Positions 19,614-29,251 are shown, counted from the first letter of the stretch. The stretch: 64,000 nucleotides of DNA from Arsenophonus endosymbiont of Aphis craccivora (GCF_013460135.1 NZ_CP038155.1:2232001-2296000), one strand, 5' to 3'. The notes: generated from the letters alone by a model not told the origin. Numbers and translations are program-made.

Positions 19614-19654
19614 AAAATAAAAGGAGAATTGCAGTCCAATTTCTCCTTTTATTT
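19614..19654. terminator. Bidirectional terminator between fur and lipase remnant
   Basis: A long perfect inverted repeat, AAAATAAAAGGAGAA with an 11-base loop and TTCTCCTTTTATTTT, has A/T runs on both sides. It lies between the convergent fur and lipase genes and fits an intrinsic terminator working in both directions. Confidence 0.88.
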
Positions 19655-20546
19655 TCAAGTTTGTAGCGCATAAATAAGACTATGCTTGACATAATTTGAA
19701 TGTGCCGCTAAAAAGTTGTCTTTTTTGTTCGTTGCTTGGGGAATAATATTAATTTTACCAATATGATCAACCGCAAAAAATTTATCCATCTTCGGAATAA
19801 CATCACCTTCGACATAATGATGATTGACATTATGCATAGCCTTCTCTAAATCTAAACTACCATGTTGCTTTAACAAATCGCGCTGTAAACCTCGGCCAAA
19901 TTGAGCACTGCTAAAACATTCCGCCAAAATAATATTTTCTTTGCTAGATACCTTCAGGGCTGCATAAGCAGCTAAACCACCACCTAATGAATGACCACTG
20001 GTTGAAAGCCTGTATCCATTCCATTCCCCATCCATTTGAACCAATTGTTCCAGATTATGCATTAATTGCGCAGCCTGCTTATAGCAAGCTGGAACACCAC
20101 CAAATACATTATGAACATTCGCCTCGCATTGCTTAATAAAATTATTAATATTTTTTATATAACGCGGAGCTCCAACGCTCACTCCATGACCGCTGGTTGT
20201 ACCACCAAATACCAATCGAATTTCCCGCTCAACCTTATTGCGAAAGATATAAGCCACCAATCCAGTATGACTATCTTCTAATAGACCATCTTGTGGATAA
20301 AGTTTTATATTAGTCATTTTAGACACAAACCTTGCCAATTCACGATCAATTCCCCACAGGGTTGCTTCTAAAATTGTAAAGTCACGATTGTAAACAAAAT
20401 CAGCCAATAGAGCATTATGATAACGTTGCTCACTGCTGGCTTTATCTATTGGAAAACTTAATTTTTGACAAGTATGCAAACCCTTTAATGGTCTTTTTTG
20501 TACCGATATAAAAGCATCACGGTTATAAATACTTTTTAATGGACAG
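19655..20546 (-). pseudogene. lipase (class 3 type alpha/beta hydrolase), 5' end lost at IS
   Basis: The minus-strand frame is open from the junction with IS copy 7 to the TGA at 19655-19657, about 296 codons, with no ATG near the start. The frame already reads CPLKSIYNRDAFISVQKRPL at the junction, so the natural start has been removed or lies at the far side. The nucleophile elbow STSGHSLGGGLAAYAALK is the class 3 lipase motif GHSLGG. Candidate aspartate and histidine partners are in VEGDVIPKMD and AAHSNYVKHSLIY. The substrate is unknown; secreted lipases of this type are often virulence or effector proteins. The body is otherwise undamaged. Confidence 0.72.
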
Positions 20547-21601
20547 GGCTTTGTTGAATAAATCAGAATTAGCCGACAGGATGGCTCCCTCTGCTACAGC
20601 TGTTATCCGATCCTGACGCTGTGTGGCATACCCAACAACGTCATACGGTTCAGCGCTTTGACCATCGCCATTGCTTCACCTACCTGAGCCTCATAGTCAC
20701 GCAGCCTCAGATGGCCACCCAGCAAAGTTTTTATGCGGAACATCGCTGTTTCTGCCACTGAACGCCGGTGATAACCCACTTTCTTTTTCCACATATCATT
20801 ACTCCTGCTCAGACGCTGATTCGCCACCGCATGGTTACGTTCATGGTACTTGTCCGGCCAGTATTTCGCTCCGCTTCGCGGCGGGATAAGGGGCCTGATT
20901 TTCTTTCTTAGCAACGCGTCGTGGCAGTAACAGGCGTCATAAGCACCGTCTGCTGACACTTCCCTGATTTTCCGGTGGGTTTGGTTAATCAGGCCCGGCA
21001 GTGCCTGCGCATCTGTCGTTCCGCTGAGCGATAAGTCGGCACAGATAATCTCATGAGTCACACTGTCTGCTGCCAGATGAAGCTTGCGCCACACTCTTCG
21101 TCTGTCAGCCCCATGCTGCCTGACTTTCCATTCACCTTCGCCAAAGACCTTCAGACCGGTACTGTCGATGACCAGATGCGAGATTTCACCACGCGTTGGC
21201 GTTTTTATGCTGATGTTGACGCTCTTTGCTCGTCTGCTGACCAGCGAGTAGTCCGGACAGCACAGCGGCAAAGACATGAGTTTAAAAATCGAATCAACGA
21301 AGCCCTGTAATGCCCGGAGCGACAGGTTAAACACACGCTTCATCATCAGGACAGTGGTAACAGCCATATCGCTGTAGTAAAGCGGCCGGCCACGACCTTC
21401 AGGCGAAGAACTGTCAGTCCATCCAGCGATGGCCGACTCATCAAGCCAGACCGTCAGGGAACCGCGTTGTCTGAGTGCCTTGTTGTACGCGGGCCAGTTG
21501 GTAATTTTAAACTTTTGCTTTGCCATGGGGACCTGATGTTGAAACGAATTTAGCGATCAGCTCCGCCAATCACCTAAAAGTTCGATTTATTCAACAAAGC
21601 C
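20547..21601 (-). mobile_element. IS903-group element, IS copy 7 (complete)
   Basis: A 1055-bp element with the GCCGACAGG variant at its 3' end, a marker of one of the two sublineages in the window. The flanks aatggacag and cattaaaaa are not direct repeats. However, TTTTTAATGG at 20533-20542 and CCATTAAAAA at 21601-21610 form an inverted repeat around it. Confidence 0.97.
20603..21526 (-). CDS. IS903-type transposase (IS copy 7), intact
   Basis: A 307-residue frame identical to the majority sequence of this window at the catalytic and flanking positions (K134, S191, R254 and T157 all unaltered). It is a good candidate for an active source enzyme. Confidence 0.96.
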   Translation of the reverse strand: MAKQKFKITNWPAYNKALRQRGSLTVWLDESAIAGWTDSSSPEGRGRPLYYSDMAVTTVLMMKRVFNLSLRALQGFVDSIFKLMSLPLCCPDYSLVSRRAKSVNISIKTPTRGEISHLVIDSTGLKVFGEGEWKVRQHGADRRRVWRKLHLAADSVTHEIICADLSLSGTTDAQALPGLINQTHRKIREVSADGAYDACYCHDALLRKKIRPLIPPRSGAKYWPDKYHERNHAVANQRLSRSNDMWKKKVGYHRRSVAETAMFRIKTLLGGHLRLRDYEAQVGEAMAMVKALNRMTLLGMPHSVRIG

Positions 21602-22012
21602 CATTAAAAATCTTTCTTTATATAATGAAGAGTATATAGGGAGATTTTACTTATTTTTATCATTTCAAATGATAGTTAATAACTTAATACACCATATAAT
21701 TTACTTAAATAATTAGCATTTGATAAGCTAGCGAAGTTAAGCTATAACTGGGATCCCCGGTGTTTTTAACGGCAATTACAACTATCAAAAAACGATAGCA
21801 AAATAGGTTAATATGATTAAATGAGAGCAAATTAGCTGAAAAAGATTAAAAAACATTCATTAAGAATATTGTTATTTTAAAAAATAATAAAAACAACGAC
21901 ACCCATTTTAAGAAAAAATAATGTAATTTAAATTTAACAATATAAAAACATTGAGTATTTTCGGTATGCAATTTAACCAGTAAGTATTATATGTATACAA
22001 AAGGAAATACTA
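21602..22012. other. Gene-free AT-rich stretch between IS copies 7 and 8
   Basis: About 410 bp without a supported gene. A short ATG at 21602-21604 on the minus strand, with AAGAAAG upstream, abuts IS copy 7 and might be the original start of the lipase gene, but this cannot be shown. Confidence 0.4.
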
Positions 22013-22079
22013 ATGTCTATGATAAATAACAACAATGTTATCTTAATGGTTGCATTAATTAGTGACTTGCATGCTGAGT
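22013..22079 (+). pseudogene. First 22 codons of an unrecognised gene, cut by IS
   Basis: An ATG at 22013 preceded by AAAGGAAATACTA starts an open frame reading MSMINNNNVILMVALISDLH and then AE, where it meets IS copy 8. The sequence across the element does not continue the frame. The strong ribosome binding site argues for a genuine gene start. The family cannot be told from so few residues. Confidence 0.45.
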
Positions 22080-23065
22080 GGCTTTGTTGAATAAATCGAA
22101 CTTTTAGGTGATTGGCGGAGCTGATCGCTAAATTCGTTTCAACATCAGGTCCCCATGGCAAAGCAAAAGTTTAAAATTACCAACTGGCCCGCGTACAACA
22201 AGGCACTCAGACAACGCGGTTCCCTGACGGTCTGGCTTGATGAGTCGGCCATCGCTGGATGGACTGACAGTTCTTCGCCTGAAGGTCGTGGCCGGCCGCT
22301 TTACTACAGCGATATGGCTGTTACCACTGTCCTGATGATGAAGCGTGTGTTTAACCTGTCGCTCCGGGCATTACAGGGCTTCGTTGATTCGATTTTTAAA
22401 CTCATGTCTTTGCCGCTGTGCTGTCCGGACTACTCGCTGGTCAGCAGACGAGCAAAGAGCGTCAACATCAGCATAAAAACGCCAACGCGTGGTGAAATCT
22501 CGCATCTGGTCATCGACAGTACCGGTCTGAAGGTCTTTGGCGAAGGTGAATGGAAAGTCAGGCAGCATGGGGCTGACAGACGAAGAGTGTGGCGCAAGCT
22601 TCATCTGGCAGCAGACAGTGTGACTCATGAGATTATCTGTGCCGACTTATCGCTCAGCGGAACGACAGATGCGCAGGCACTGCCGGGCCTGATTAACCAA
22701 ACCCACCGGAAAATCAGGCCCCTTATCCCGCCGCGAAGCGGAGCGAAATACTGGCCGGACAAGTACCATGAACGTAACCATGCGGTGGCGAATCAGCGTC
22801 TGAGCAGGAGTAATGATATGTGGAAAAAGAAAGTGGGTTATCACCGGCGTTCAGTGGCAGAAACAGCGATGTTCCGCATAAAAACTTTGCTGGGTGGCCA
22901 TCTGAGGCTGCGTGACTATGAGGCTCAGGTAGGTGAAGCAATGGCGATGGTCAAAGCGCTGAACCGTATGACGTTGTTGGGTATGCCACACAGCGTCAGG
23001 ATCGGATAACAGGTGTAGCAGAGGGAGCCATCCTGGCGGCTAATTCTGATTTATTCAACAAAGCC
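22080..23065 (+). mobile_element. IS903-group element, IS copy 8, 69-bp internal deletion
   Basis: Element of 986 bp with both ends. A 69-bp deletion lies between two copies of AAAATCAGG and is shared with copy 9, as is the AACAGGTGT variant near the 3' end. The flanks atgctgagt and atcagtaac differ. Confidence 0.96.
22155..23009 (+). pseudogene. IS903-type transposase (IS copy 8), catalytic D193 deleted
   Basis: Open frame of 284 residues. The 69-bp deletion is in frame and removes 23 residues, from about R188 to I210, including catalytic aspartate D193. THRKI joins directly to RPLIPPRSG. The protein can be translated but should not catalyse transposition. If it still binds terminal repeats it could act as a dominant inhibitor, which is an inference. 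Confidence 0.93.
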
Positions 23066-23319
23066 ATCAGTAACCTGTATTAAACAACTATTTTTGACCA
23101 TAATGTATTTAATAAAATTCGATAGATATCAAATAATCTGTCAAAAAACGTAGTGGTGAACTTTAAGCTTAACATGGTAATCTTAGAGATCTAAAAACAT
23201 CCCAAATCTTATGAGATTTAACCAGAGATCGGCTGTCTAAGCCCTGAGGTGGTACTTTCCGTTAAAAATAAATGTGGCATTTGACGGTTAAATCCAACAA
23301 TGAACAACAAGAGGTTTGC
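23066..23319. promoter_or_regulatory. yhjJ upstream region
   Basis: Noncoding stretch between IS copy 8 and yhjJ. It presumably carries the yhjJ promoter, but no specific -35/-10 pair is convincing. Confidence 0.35.
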
Positions 23320-24804
23320 ATGCAGGGCATAAAAATTCGGTATTTTATTGGTGGCGCACTAATGGCTTTGTCCAGCCAACTGCCGGCAGAAACTTTGCAA
23401 CCTGATCCTGCCTGGCATCAGGGTAAATTAGATAATGGTTTTTCCTGGCAACTATTGCAAACTCCACAGCGGCCGAATGATAGGATCCAATTGCGGTTAA
23501 TTGTCAAAACGGGTTCAATGGTAGAAACTGCAAGTCAGAGAGGCTTTACCTATTTGATCCCCAAAATGGCACTGTTTCACAGCAAAACTTTAAGTAGTTC
23601 GCAATTACAACAGTTATGGCACAATGCGATTGATCCAGCAGCCCCGATCCCTCCGGCGATTGTCTCTTATGACGTAACTCTTTATAACCTAAGCTTACCT
23701 AACAATCGACCTGAGTTACTGAAAGAGGCACTGCAATGGTTGGCAGGCTCGGCAGCGGGTAGCCAATTTGATAAAAAATCATTAATGATGGTAACGTCGT
23801 TACCAAAGCGTATGGTAGTAACACATCCAGCTAATGTAAAAGATCCTTTATGGCGAGCGAGAATAAAAGGATCAACCTTAATTGGTCATGAACCGGGAGC
23901 GATGCCAGTTACACCGGTTAAGTTAGAAGAAATTAACAAATTTGTTCAACAATGGTATACACCTGACATAATGACGCTTTATGTCGCTGGCCATGTTGAT
24001 AACCGTTCATTGACCGAAAATATTAATCAGATTTTTTCAGCACTTAGTGGAAAACGTTCTATGCCGGTTACTGTGGCGGCGCTACCCGTTCTTCCACCAC
24101 AAATAATTAATTTAACCAGCTTGGATCCAGCAAAAGATTCTTTATCGTTGACTTGGGATTTTGGTTGGCGAACGATTAACGATTCTGAAATGTTAAAGCG
24201 TTATTGGCTTGATGATTTAGCCAGAAAGGCTATTTTTCGTTCAATTAAACAATCTTTTGACAAAAAATATGGCAAACTTGTTGGATTGAATATGGATTGC
24301 CGTATTCAATATCAGCGAGCGAGCTGTGCATTATTAGTATCGGCTGCGCCTGAAAAAATGAAGAGTGTATCCGAAAGCTTGTTAGCAGAGTTATCTGCTA
24401 TTAACAATAAAGGTATTTCTCAGGCCATATTTGAGCAAATAGTACAAGAAAAACAGCAGCAATTAGATCAGCTGTTTGCGGCTTATGCCAGAGTAAGTAC
24501 TGACATATTAATTAATCAGCGGCTGATTTCACAACAAAATAGTGTCATAGATATTGCCCCGGAACAGTTTCAACGTTTAAGGCAAGCTTTCCTGGCAGAA
24601 TTAACATTAGCTGTAATGACTGAAGATGCTAAACGGTTGGTTGCGCACGAGCCTACCTTTATTTTATCTCAACCAGTGGATAAAAGGCGATTAGATATTG
24701 AACAGCTTAGAAATAAGTTTAAACAGGTTCTTTGGGCGGCAGTGGCTGCATCCGCAACGGAACAGGAAGTAAATGACAGCTCACCTGTTACCAGCTTTAA
24801 TTAA
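23320..24804 (+). CDS. yhjJ: periplasmic M16-like protein YhjJ
   Basis: Encodes 494 residues (498 in E. coli YhjJ), a member of the M16 zinc-peptidase fold. A signal peptide is visible (MQGIKIRYFIGGALMALSSQ then LPAETLQ), so the protein is exported. The first M16 domain begins LDNGFSWQLLQTPQRPNDRI. The zinc-binding HxxEH motif is absent, as in the E. coli protein, so it is probably not a protease. Other matches include VSYDVTLYNLSLPNNRPELL, KGSTLIGHEPG and AAYARVSTDILINQRLIS. I chose the ATG at 23320 for the GAGG box before it. Function unknown; intact. Confidence 0.9.
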   Translation: MQGIKIRYFIGGALMALSSQLPAETLQPDPAWHQGKLDNGFSWQLLQTPQRPNDRIQLRLIVKTGSMVETASQRGFTYLIPKMALFHSKTLSSSQLQQLWHNAIDPAAPIPPAIVSYDVTLYNLSLPNNRPELLKEALQWLAGSAAGSQFDKKSLMMVTSLPKRMVVTHPANVKDPLWRARIKGSTLIGHEPGAMPVTPVKLEEINKFVQQWYTPDIMTLYVAGHVDNRSLTENINQIFSALSGKRSMPVTVAALPVLPPQIINLTSLDPAKDSLSLTWDFGWRTINDSEMLKRYWLDDLARKAIFRSIKQSFDKKYGKLVGLNMDCRIQYQRASCALLVSAAPEKMKSVSESLLAELSAINNKGISQAIFEQIVQEKQQQLDQLFAAYARVSTDILINQRLISQQNSVIDIAPEQFQRLRQAFLAELTLAVMTEDAKRLVAHEPTFILSQPVDKRRLDIEQLRNKFKQVLWAAVAASATEQEVNDSSPVTSFN

Positions 24805-25002
24805 TCATGATAAAAAAGCATAACTCAATGGTAATAAAGATATTTGGATATCATGAACAGGTAGCTATCATCTTAAATAAATAGGGTTATGCAGCAAATA
24901 GTTACTGATGATTATTTTTTCAGCAATATTTATATAGCAGAATTGTTGGATTTCATTGCTAACTTTTTATTACTAATAAGTTAACAAGTAATAGTTTTAT
25001 TA

Positions 25003-25983
25003 TTACGCTGGTTTATCTGTGGCTATCCAGGCAGCACAGAAAAGGGTCAAACGGGCAAAAAAGTAGAAAAAAGCAATAAGACTAATAACTGAACCAAATG
25101 CTGCACCTGATGGTGAGCTCGCTAGGTTAGGCAATACCCAAGTCATAATAGATTTGAGTATTTCAAAGCCAATAGCGGCAATTAATGTTCCTTTCAGTAA
25201 CGAAATACGGCGAAATTGTTTATGAGGTAAGATCCAAAAAATCCACAGGAACAATAGATAATTTGCCATAATTGAGATGGTTAAGCCGACTATTGTCCAA
25301 ATTGGACGTAACCATTCAATAGCATCAAGATGCAATAGACTAACCAGTGTTGCTTGTGCCGAGCCGGCAATAGAAGTTAATGTAATGGTGATAACTAAGG
25401 CAATTAATAAGCCGATAAGAAAAAGAAAATCACGAAAATAGCGAAAAAAAATGGATTCTTTCTCATCTTCGTTTCTTTCCCAAATATCATGAGATTGCGC
25501 CAAAATAGCTTGACGAAGGTTATTAACCCAATTAACACCAGAATAAAGTGCAATCGCTAAACCGGTCAAACCGACGGCTGTACGTTGGCGAATAGCAGTA
25601 TCGATACTTCTTTCCAGCGTTTGGGCTAATGTTGGATCACTAATGCTTTTTGATATACCACGGATCAATTTTTCCAGCAAATCGGGATTGGAGGCTAATA
25701 TAAAGCCAGTTGCAGCAAAGGAAAACATAAGGACAGGGATCAAAGAGAGAAAAGAAAAATAGGTAATAGCGGCACCAAATTGGTTGCCCATACGGTCATT
25801 AAAACGTTCTGCCGCGCGGATTAAATGGGCAATAAATGGAATATTACAGATAACATCAACCCACTTCTTTGAATAGGTTAATGCTTTTTTACCACTAACA
25901 ACACTTTTGCTCAATGTGTTTTTCACCTTTTTGCTCTCCTTAGGCTGCATGGCTATCATTTGCTGAAAATTATTTTTAAGCAT
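25003..25983 (-). CDS. yhjD: inner-membrane protein YhjD (YihY/BrkB family)
   Basis: Encodes 326 residues (337 in E. coli YhjD) with about six membrane segments of the YihY/BrkB family. Diagnostic stretches are IAHLIRAAERFNDRMGNQFG, AAITYFSFLSLIPVLMFSFA, ALYSGVNWVNNLRQAI and SGAAFGSVISLIAFFYFFAR. YhjD in E. coli has been linked to lipid A/LPS export suppression, and the family role is not settled. It is convergent with yhjJ and intact. The E. coli yhjD-yhjJ neighbourhood is partly kept. Confidence 0.92.
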   Translation of the reverse strand: MLKNNFQQMIAMQPKESKKVKNTLSKSVVSGKKALTYSKKWVDVICNIPFIAHLIRAAERFNDRMGNQFGAAITYFSFLSLIPVLMFSFAATGFILASNPDLLEKLIRGISKSISDPTLAQTLERSIDTAIRQRTAVGLTGLAIALYSGVNWVNNLRQAILAQSHDIWERNEDEKESIFFRYFRDFLFLIGLLIALVITITLTSIAGSAQATLVSLLHLDAIEWLRPIWTIVGLTISIMANYLLFLWIFWILPHKQFRRISLLKGTLIAAIGFEILKSIMTWVLPNLASSPSGAAFGSVISLIAFFYFFARLTLFCAAWIATDKPA

Positions 25984-26022
25984 GACCTACTTTTATTTAA
26001 ATCCGTTTAATTTGTTGATGAT

Positions 26023-26415
26023 TTATTTACTTGCTTTTAATATTTCCTCTGCTTTATGCAGTTCAATTTTAGCTTGTTGCAGTTTTTGTTGCTGCTTACT
26101 AATTTTATTCTTATCTCCTTTTGCTTGTGCCTCTTTCAAGTCAACTTCACGTTCTCTAACTTTTAAGCGTTTTTTCTCAACTTCATTTTTATTTTTTTGA
26201 TATATAAACTCAGAGCTACAATTATTCTCTAAATTTTTTAAAGCCGTTTTTAACCCATCAATTTTATCTTGATTATTATCTTTTTTAGCATATTCGATTT
26301 GGGACTGTAATGTTTGTTTTTTTATTTCACACAACTTTATTTGTTGGTTAGCAAATACCAGGTTACTACCAAGCATAAATGCAATACAATATATGGATAA
26401 TGATATTTTTCTCAT
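26023..26415 (-). CDS. yqjC: DUF1090 periplasmic protein YqjC
   Basis: Encodes 130 residues with a signal peptide (MRKISLSIYCIAFMLGSNLV then FANQQ) followed by a highly charged, mostly helical protein of the DUF1090 family. YqjC of E. coli has 122 residues. Typical stretches are QSQIEYAKKDNNQDKIDGLK and LKEAQAKGDKNKISKQQQKL, which should form a coiled coil. AAAAGGTG precedes the start and IS copy 9 begins 20 bp upstream, so its original promoter has been replaced or displaced. Function unknown. Confidence 0.87.
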   Translation of the reverse strand: MRKISLSIYCIAFMLGSNLVFANQQIKLCEIKKQTLQSQIEYAKKDNNQDKIDGLKTALKNLENNCSSEFIYQKNKNEVEKKRLKVREREVDLKEAQAKGDKNKISKQQQKLQQAKIELHKAEEILKASK

Positions 26416-26435
26416 CGTCTATTCACCTTTTATTG

Positions 26436-27076
26436 GGCTTTGTTGAATAAATCGAACTTTTAGGTGATTGGCGGATCTGAAGCATAAAAACGCCAACGCG
26501 TGGTGAAATCTCGCATCTGGTCATCGACAGTACCGGTCTGAAGGTCTTTGGCGAAGGTGAATGGAAAGTCAGGCAGCATGGGGCTGACAGACGAAGAGTG
26601 TGGCGCAAGCTTCATCTGGCAGCAGACAGTGTGAATCATGAGATTATCTGTGCCGACTTATCGCTCAGCGGAACGACAGATGCGCAGGCACTGCCGGGCC
26701 TGATTAACCAAACCCACCGGAAAATCAGGCCCCTTATCCCGCCGCGAAGCGGAGCGAAATACTGGCCGTACAAGTACCATGAACGTAACCATGCGGTGGC
26801 GAATCAGCGTCTGAGCAGGAGTAATGATATGTGGAAAAAGAAAGTGGGTTATCACCGGCGTTCAGTGGCAGAAACAGCGATGTTCCGCATAAAAACTTTG
26901 CTGGGTGGCCATCTGAGGCTGCGTGACTATGAGGCTCAGGTAGGTGAAGCAATGGCGATGGTCAAAGCGCTAAACCGTATGACGTTGTTGGGTATGCCAC
27001 ACAGCGTCAGGATCGGATAACAGGTGTAGCAGAGGGAGCCATCCTGTCGGCTAATTCTGATTTATTCAACAAAGCC
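26436..27076 (+). mobile_element. IS903-group element, IS copy 9, heavily deleted
   Basis: Only 641 bp remain. A deletion of about 345 bp joins the left end (after GGCGGATCTGA) to AGCATAAAAACGCC, removing the start and first third of the transposase. The 69-bp deletion over D193 is shared with copy 8. Both terminal repeats survive, so it is a non-autonomous, MITE-like derivative that could still be mobilised in trans. The flanks cttttattg and tctctcctt differ. Confidence 0.95.
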
Positions 27077-27328
27077 TCTCTCCTTATTAAGGTAGTTTAA
27101 TATTAAAAATAGATTCTAATACTTTATAAAAATAATTAATTACAAAATAGGATTATCACATTAGACAATTTATGCTTATAAAAGGTAAGCTAAATAATAT
27201 TATATAACAAGCAACTTAAACTCACTGGTATAAAAATTTAAATTAATATTTGATAAGTTAATATTATTTATGAAAGTGAATAATATAAAGGATGACTGAT
27301 GTTTTCAATAGCAAAAGCAGAGACTAAA

Positions 27329-27739
27329 TCAGTTTGTTCTAAATTCGAAATTATTTTCATGCTGGCATATTTGCGCCCACAAAGCGCGTTTTGACTGAGG
27401 ATCAGAATAAATTTCTGGCAATGGTAAAGTATGAATAACCCATGTTTTTGAACTAACAGGTAATTGTTTGCCTATGATCCAGCAAGGCCAAAGAATTTCT
27501 TTTGGTAACAGCGATACCTCTTTAGTTAATAAACAGCATACCTGACGACTGTCTATCATCATCGCTCGTAAAATATCTTTGACAAAAAGGTTACCTAAAT
27601 CAATGCGTTCATCAGCGATGATAATTAATTGGGTAGCGTCAGGAATACACACTGCATGTTCACCACACAGTAGCGCAGGATCGCGTAATGTCCATTGCAC
27701 AATTCCCATCTGCTTTAGTAATTGATCTCTAATCGTCAT
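27329..27739 (-). CDS. holD: DNA polymerase III psi subunit
   Basis: Encodes 136 residues (137 in E. coli HolD). Psi bridges the clamp loader and chi, which binds SSB. The start MTIRDQLLKQMGIVQWTLRD matches the E. coli N-terminus (RRDWQLQQLGITQWSLRRP). An upstream in-frame extension exists but has no family match. Also seen are LFVKDILRAMMI and RALWAQICQHENNFE. IS copy 10 lies upstream where the divergent rsmC would be expected. No lesion. Confidence 0.88.
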   Translation of the reverse strand: MTIRDQLLKQMGIVQWTLRDPALLCGEHAVCIPDATQLIIIADERIDLGNLFVKDILRAMMIDSRQVCCLLTKEVSLLPKEILWPCWIIGKQLPVSSKTWVIHTLPLPEIYSDPQSKRALWAQICQHENNFEFRTN

Positions 27740-27880
27740 CAAACTACTCCACCACAATATATACCAAGCCACCATATCAAACCGAGTCATATAAATCAAA
27801 ATAATAACATTGCAAAACCTAGCAATATAAACACAATTACTCTTTCTCTCTAACTATATTTATTTGTTGAATCTAAACTG

Positions 27881-28935
27881 GGCTTTGTTGAATAAATCGA
27901 ACTTTTAGGTGATTGGCGGAGCTGATCGCTAAATTCGTTTCAACATCAGGTCCCCATGGCAAAGCAAAAGTTTAAAATTACCAACTGGCCCGCGTACAAC
28001 AAGGCACTCAGACAACGCGGTTCCCTGACGGTCTGGCTTGATGAGTCGGCCATCGCTGGATGGACTGACTGTTCTTCGCCTGAAGGTCGTGGCCGGCCGC
28101 TTTACTACAGCGATATGGCTGTTACCACTGTCCTGATGATGAAGCGTGTGTTTAACCTGTCGCTACGGGCATTACAGGGCTTCGTTGATTCGATTTTTAA
28201 ACTCATGTCTTTGCCGCTGTGCTGTCCGGACTACTCGCTGGTCAGCAGACGAGCAAAGAGCGTCAACATCAGCATAAAAACGCCAACGCGTGGTGAAATC
28301 TCGCATCTGGTCATCGACAGTACCGGTCTGAAGGTCTTTGGCGAAGGTGAATGGAAAGTCAGGCAGCATGGGGCTGACAGACGAAGAGTGTGGCGCAAGC
28401 TTCATCTGGCAGCAGACAGTGTGACTCATGAGATTATCTGTGCCGACTTATCGCTCAGCGGAACGACAGATGCGCAGGCACTGCCGGGCCTGATTAACCA
28501 AACCCACCGGAAAATCAGGGAAGTGTCAGCAGACGGTGCTTATGACGCCTGTTACTGCCACGATGCGTTGCTAAGAAAGAAAATCAGGCCCCTTATCCCG
28601 CCGCGAAGCGGAGCGAAATACTGGCCGGACAAGTACCATGAACGTAACCATGCGGTGGCGAATCAGCGTCTGAGCAGGAGTAATGATATGTGGAAAAAGA
28701 AAGTGGGTTATCACCGGCGTTCAGTGGCAGAAACAGCGATGTTCCGCATAAAAACTTTGCTGGGTGGCCATCTGAGCCTGCGTGACTATGAGGCTCAGGT
28801 AGGTGAAGCAATGGCGATGGTCAAAGCGCTGAACCGTATGACGTTGTTGGGTATGCCACACAGCGTCAGGATCGGATAACAGCTGTAGCAGAGGGAGCCA
28901 TCCTGGCGGCTAATTCTGATTTATTCAACAAAGCC
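27881..28935 (+). mobile_element. IS903-group element, IS copy 10 (complete)
   Basis: A 1055-bp element with both ends. The flanks tctaaactg and gaagagatg differ. On the left is the holD upstream region and on the right a beheaded type III secretion gene, so this copy joins two unrelated loci. Confidence 0.97.
27956..28879 (+). CDS. IS903-type transposase (IS copy 10), intact frame
   Basis: A 307-residue frame with the DDE residues kept. A private change is S39C (GWTDCSSPEG). GGHLSLRD instead of GGHLRLRD near residue 276 is shared with copy 14. Confidence 0.94.
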   Translation: MAKQKFKITNWPAYNKALRQRGSLTVWLDESAIAGWTDCSSPEGRGRPLYYSDMAVTTVLMMKRVFNLSLRALQGFVDSIFKLMSLPLCCPDYSLVSRRAKSVNISIKTPTRGEISHLVIDSTGLKVFGEGEWKVRQHGADRRRVWRKLHLAADSVTHEIICADLSLSGTTDAQALPGLINQTHRKIREVSADGAYDACYCHDALLRKKIRPLIPPRSGAKYWPDKYHERNHAVANQRLSRSNDMWKKKVGYHRRSVAETAMFRIKTLLGGHLSLRDYEAQVGEAMAMVKALNRMTLLGMPHSVRIG

Positions 28936-29251
28936 GAAGAGATGCGAAAAATTATTGCTAATTATGAACCTGATGAACTTTTATATAAAAATATCAGCCA
29001 AAATCTTGCGCTTGTTCATCAACATAAAAAAGTTATCTTACGCATTTCACCTAAGCAAGTTAATTTTTTGCAAAGTAAATTAACCGAACTACATAAAATA
29101 CAACCAGAAATTGAGTATTGAGTATATCGACATTGTTGAAGATCCGAGATTAGAAGAGAAAGATTGTATTTTAGAAACTGAAGTCGGTATGTTAAATGCC
29201 ACTATTGAGAGTCAATTAAATGCAATAAAGCAAGCCTTACTAGGAAAATAA
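28936..29251 (+). pseudogene. sctL: type III secretion stator SctL (YscL/FliH type), C-terminal remnant
   Basis: About 105 codons follow IS copy 10. They read EEMRKIIANYEPDELLYKNI, then HQHKKVILRISPKQVNFLQS, and QPEIEY where a TGA ends the frame. A perfect 7-bp tandem duplication (ATTGAGT at 29110-29116 and 29117-29123) causes the shift. In the other frame the protein continues IDIVEDPRLEEKDCILETEV and ends IKQALLGK and TAA. The order of a conserved beta strand, a VPDxxLxPGDCxLET-like motif and a C-terminal helix is that of YscL/SctL, the cytoplasmic stator that regulates the secretion ATPase. No other type III genes are in the window. Confidence 0.72.
29110..29123 (+). repeat. 7-bp tandem duplication causing the sctL frameshift
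   Basis: ATTGAGT occurs twice in a row. Removing one copy restores the frame QPEIEYIDIVEDPR. Confidence 0.85.
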
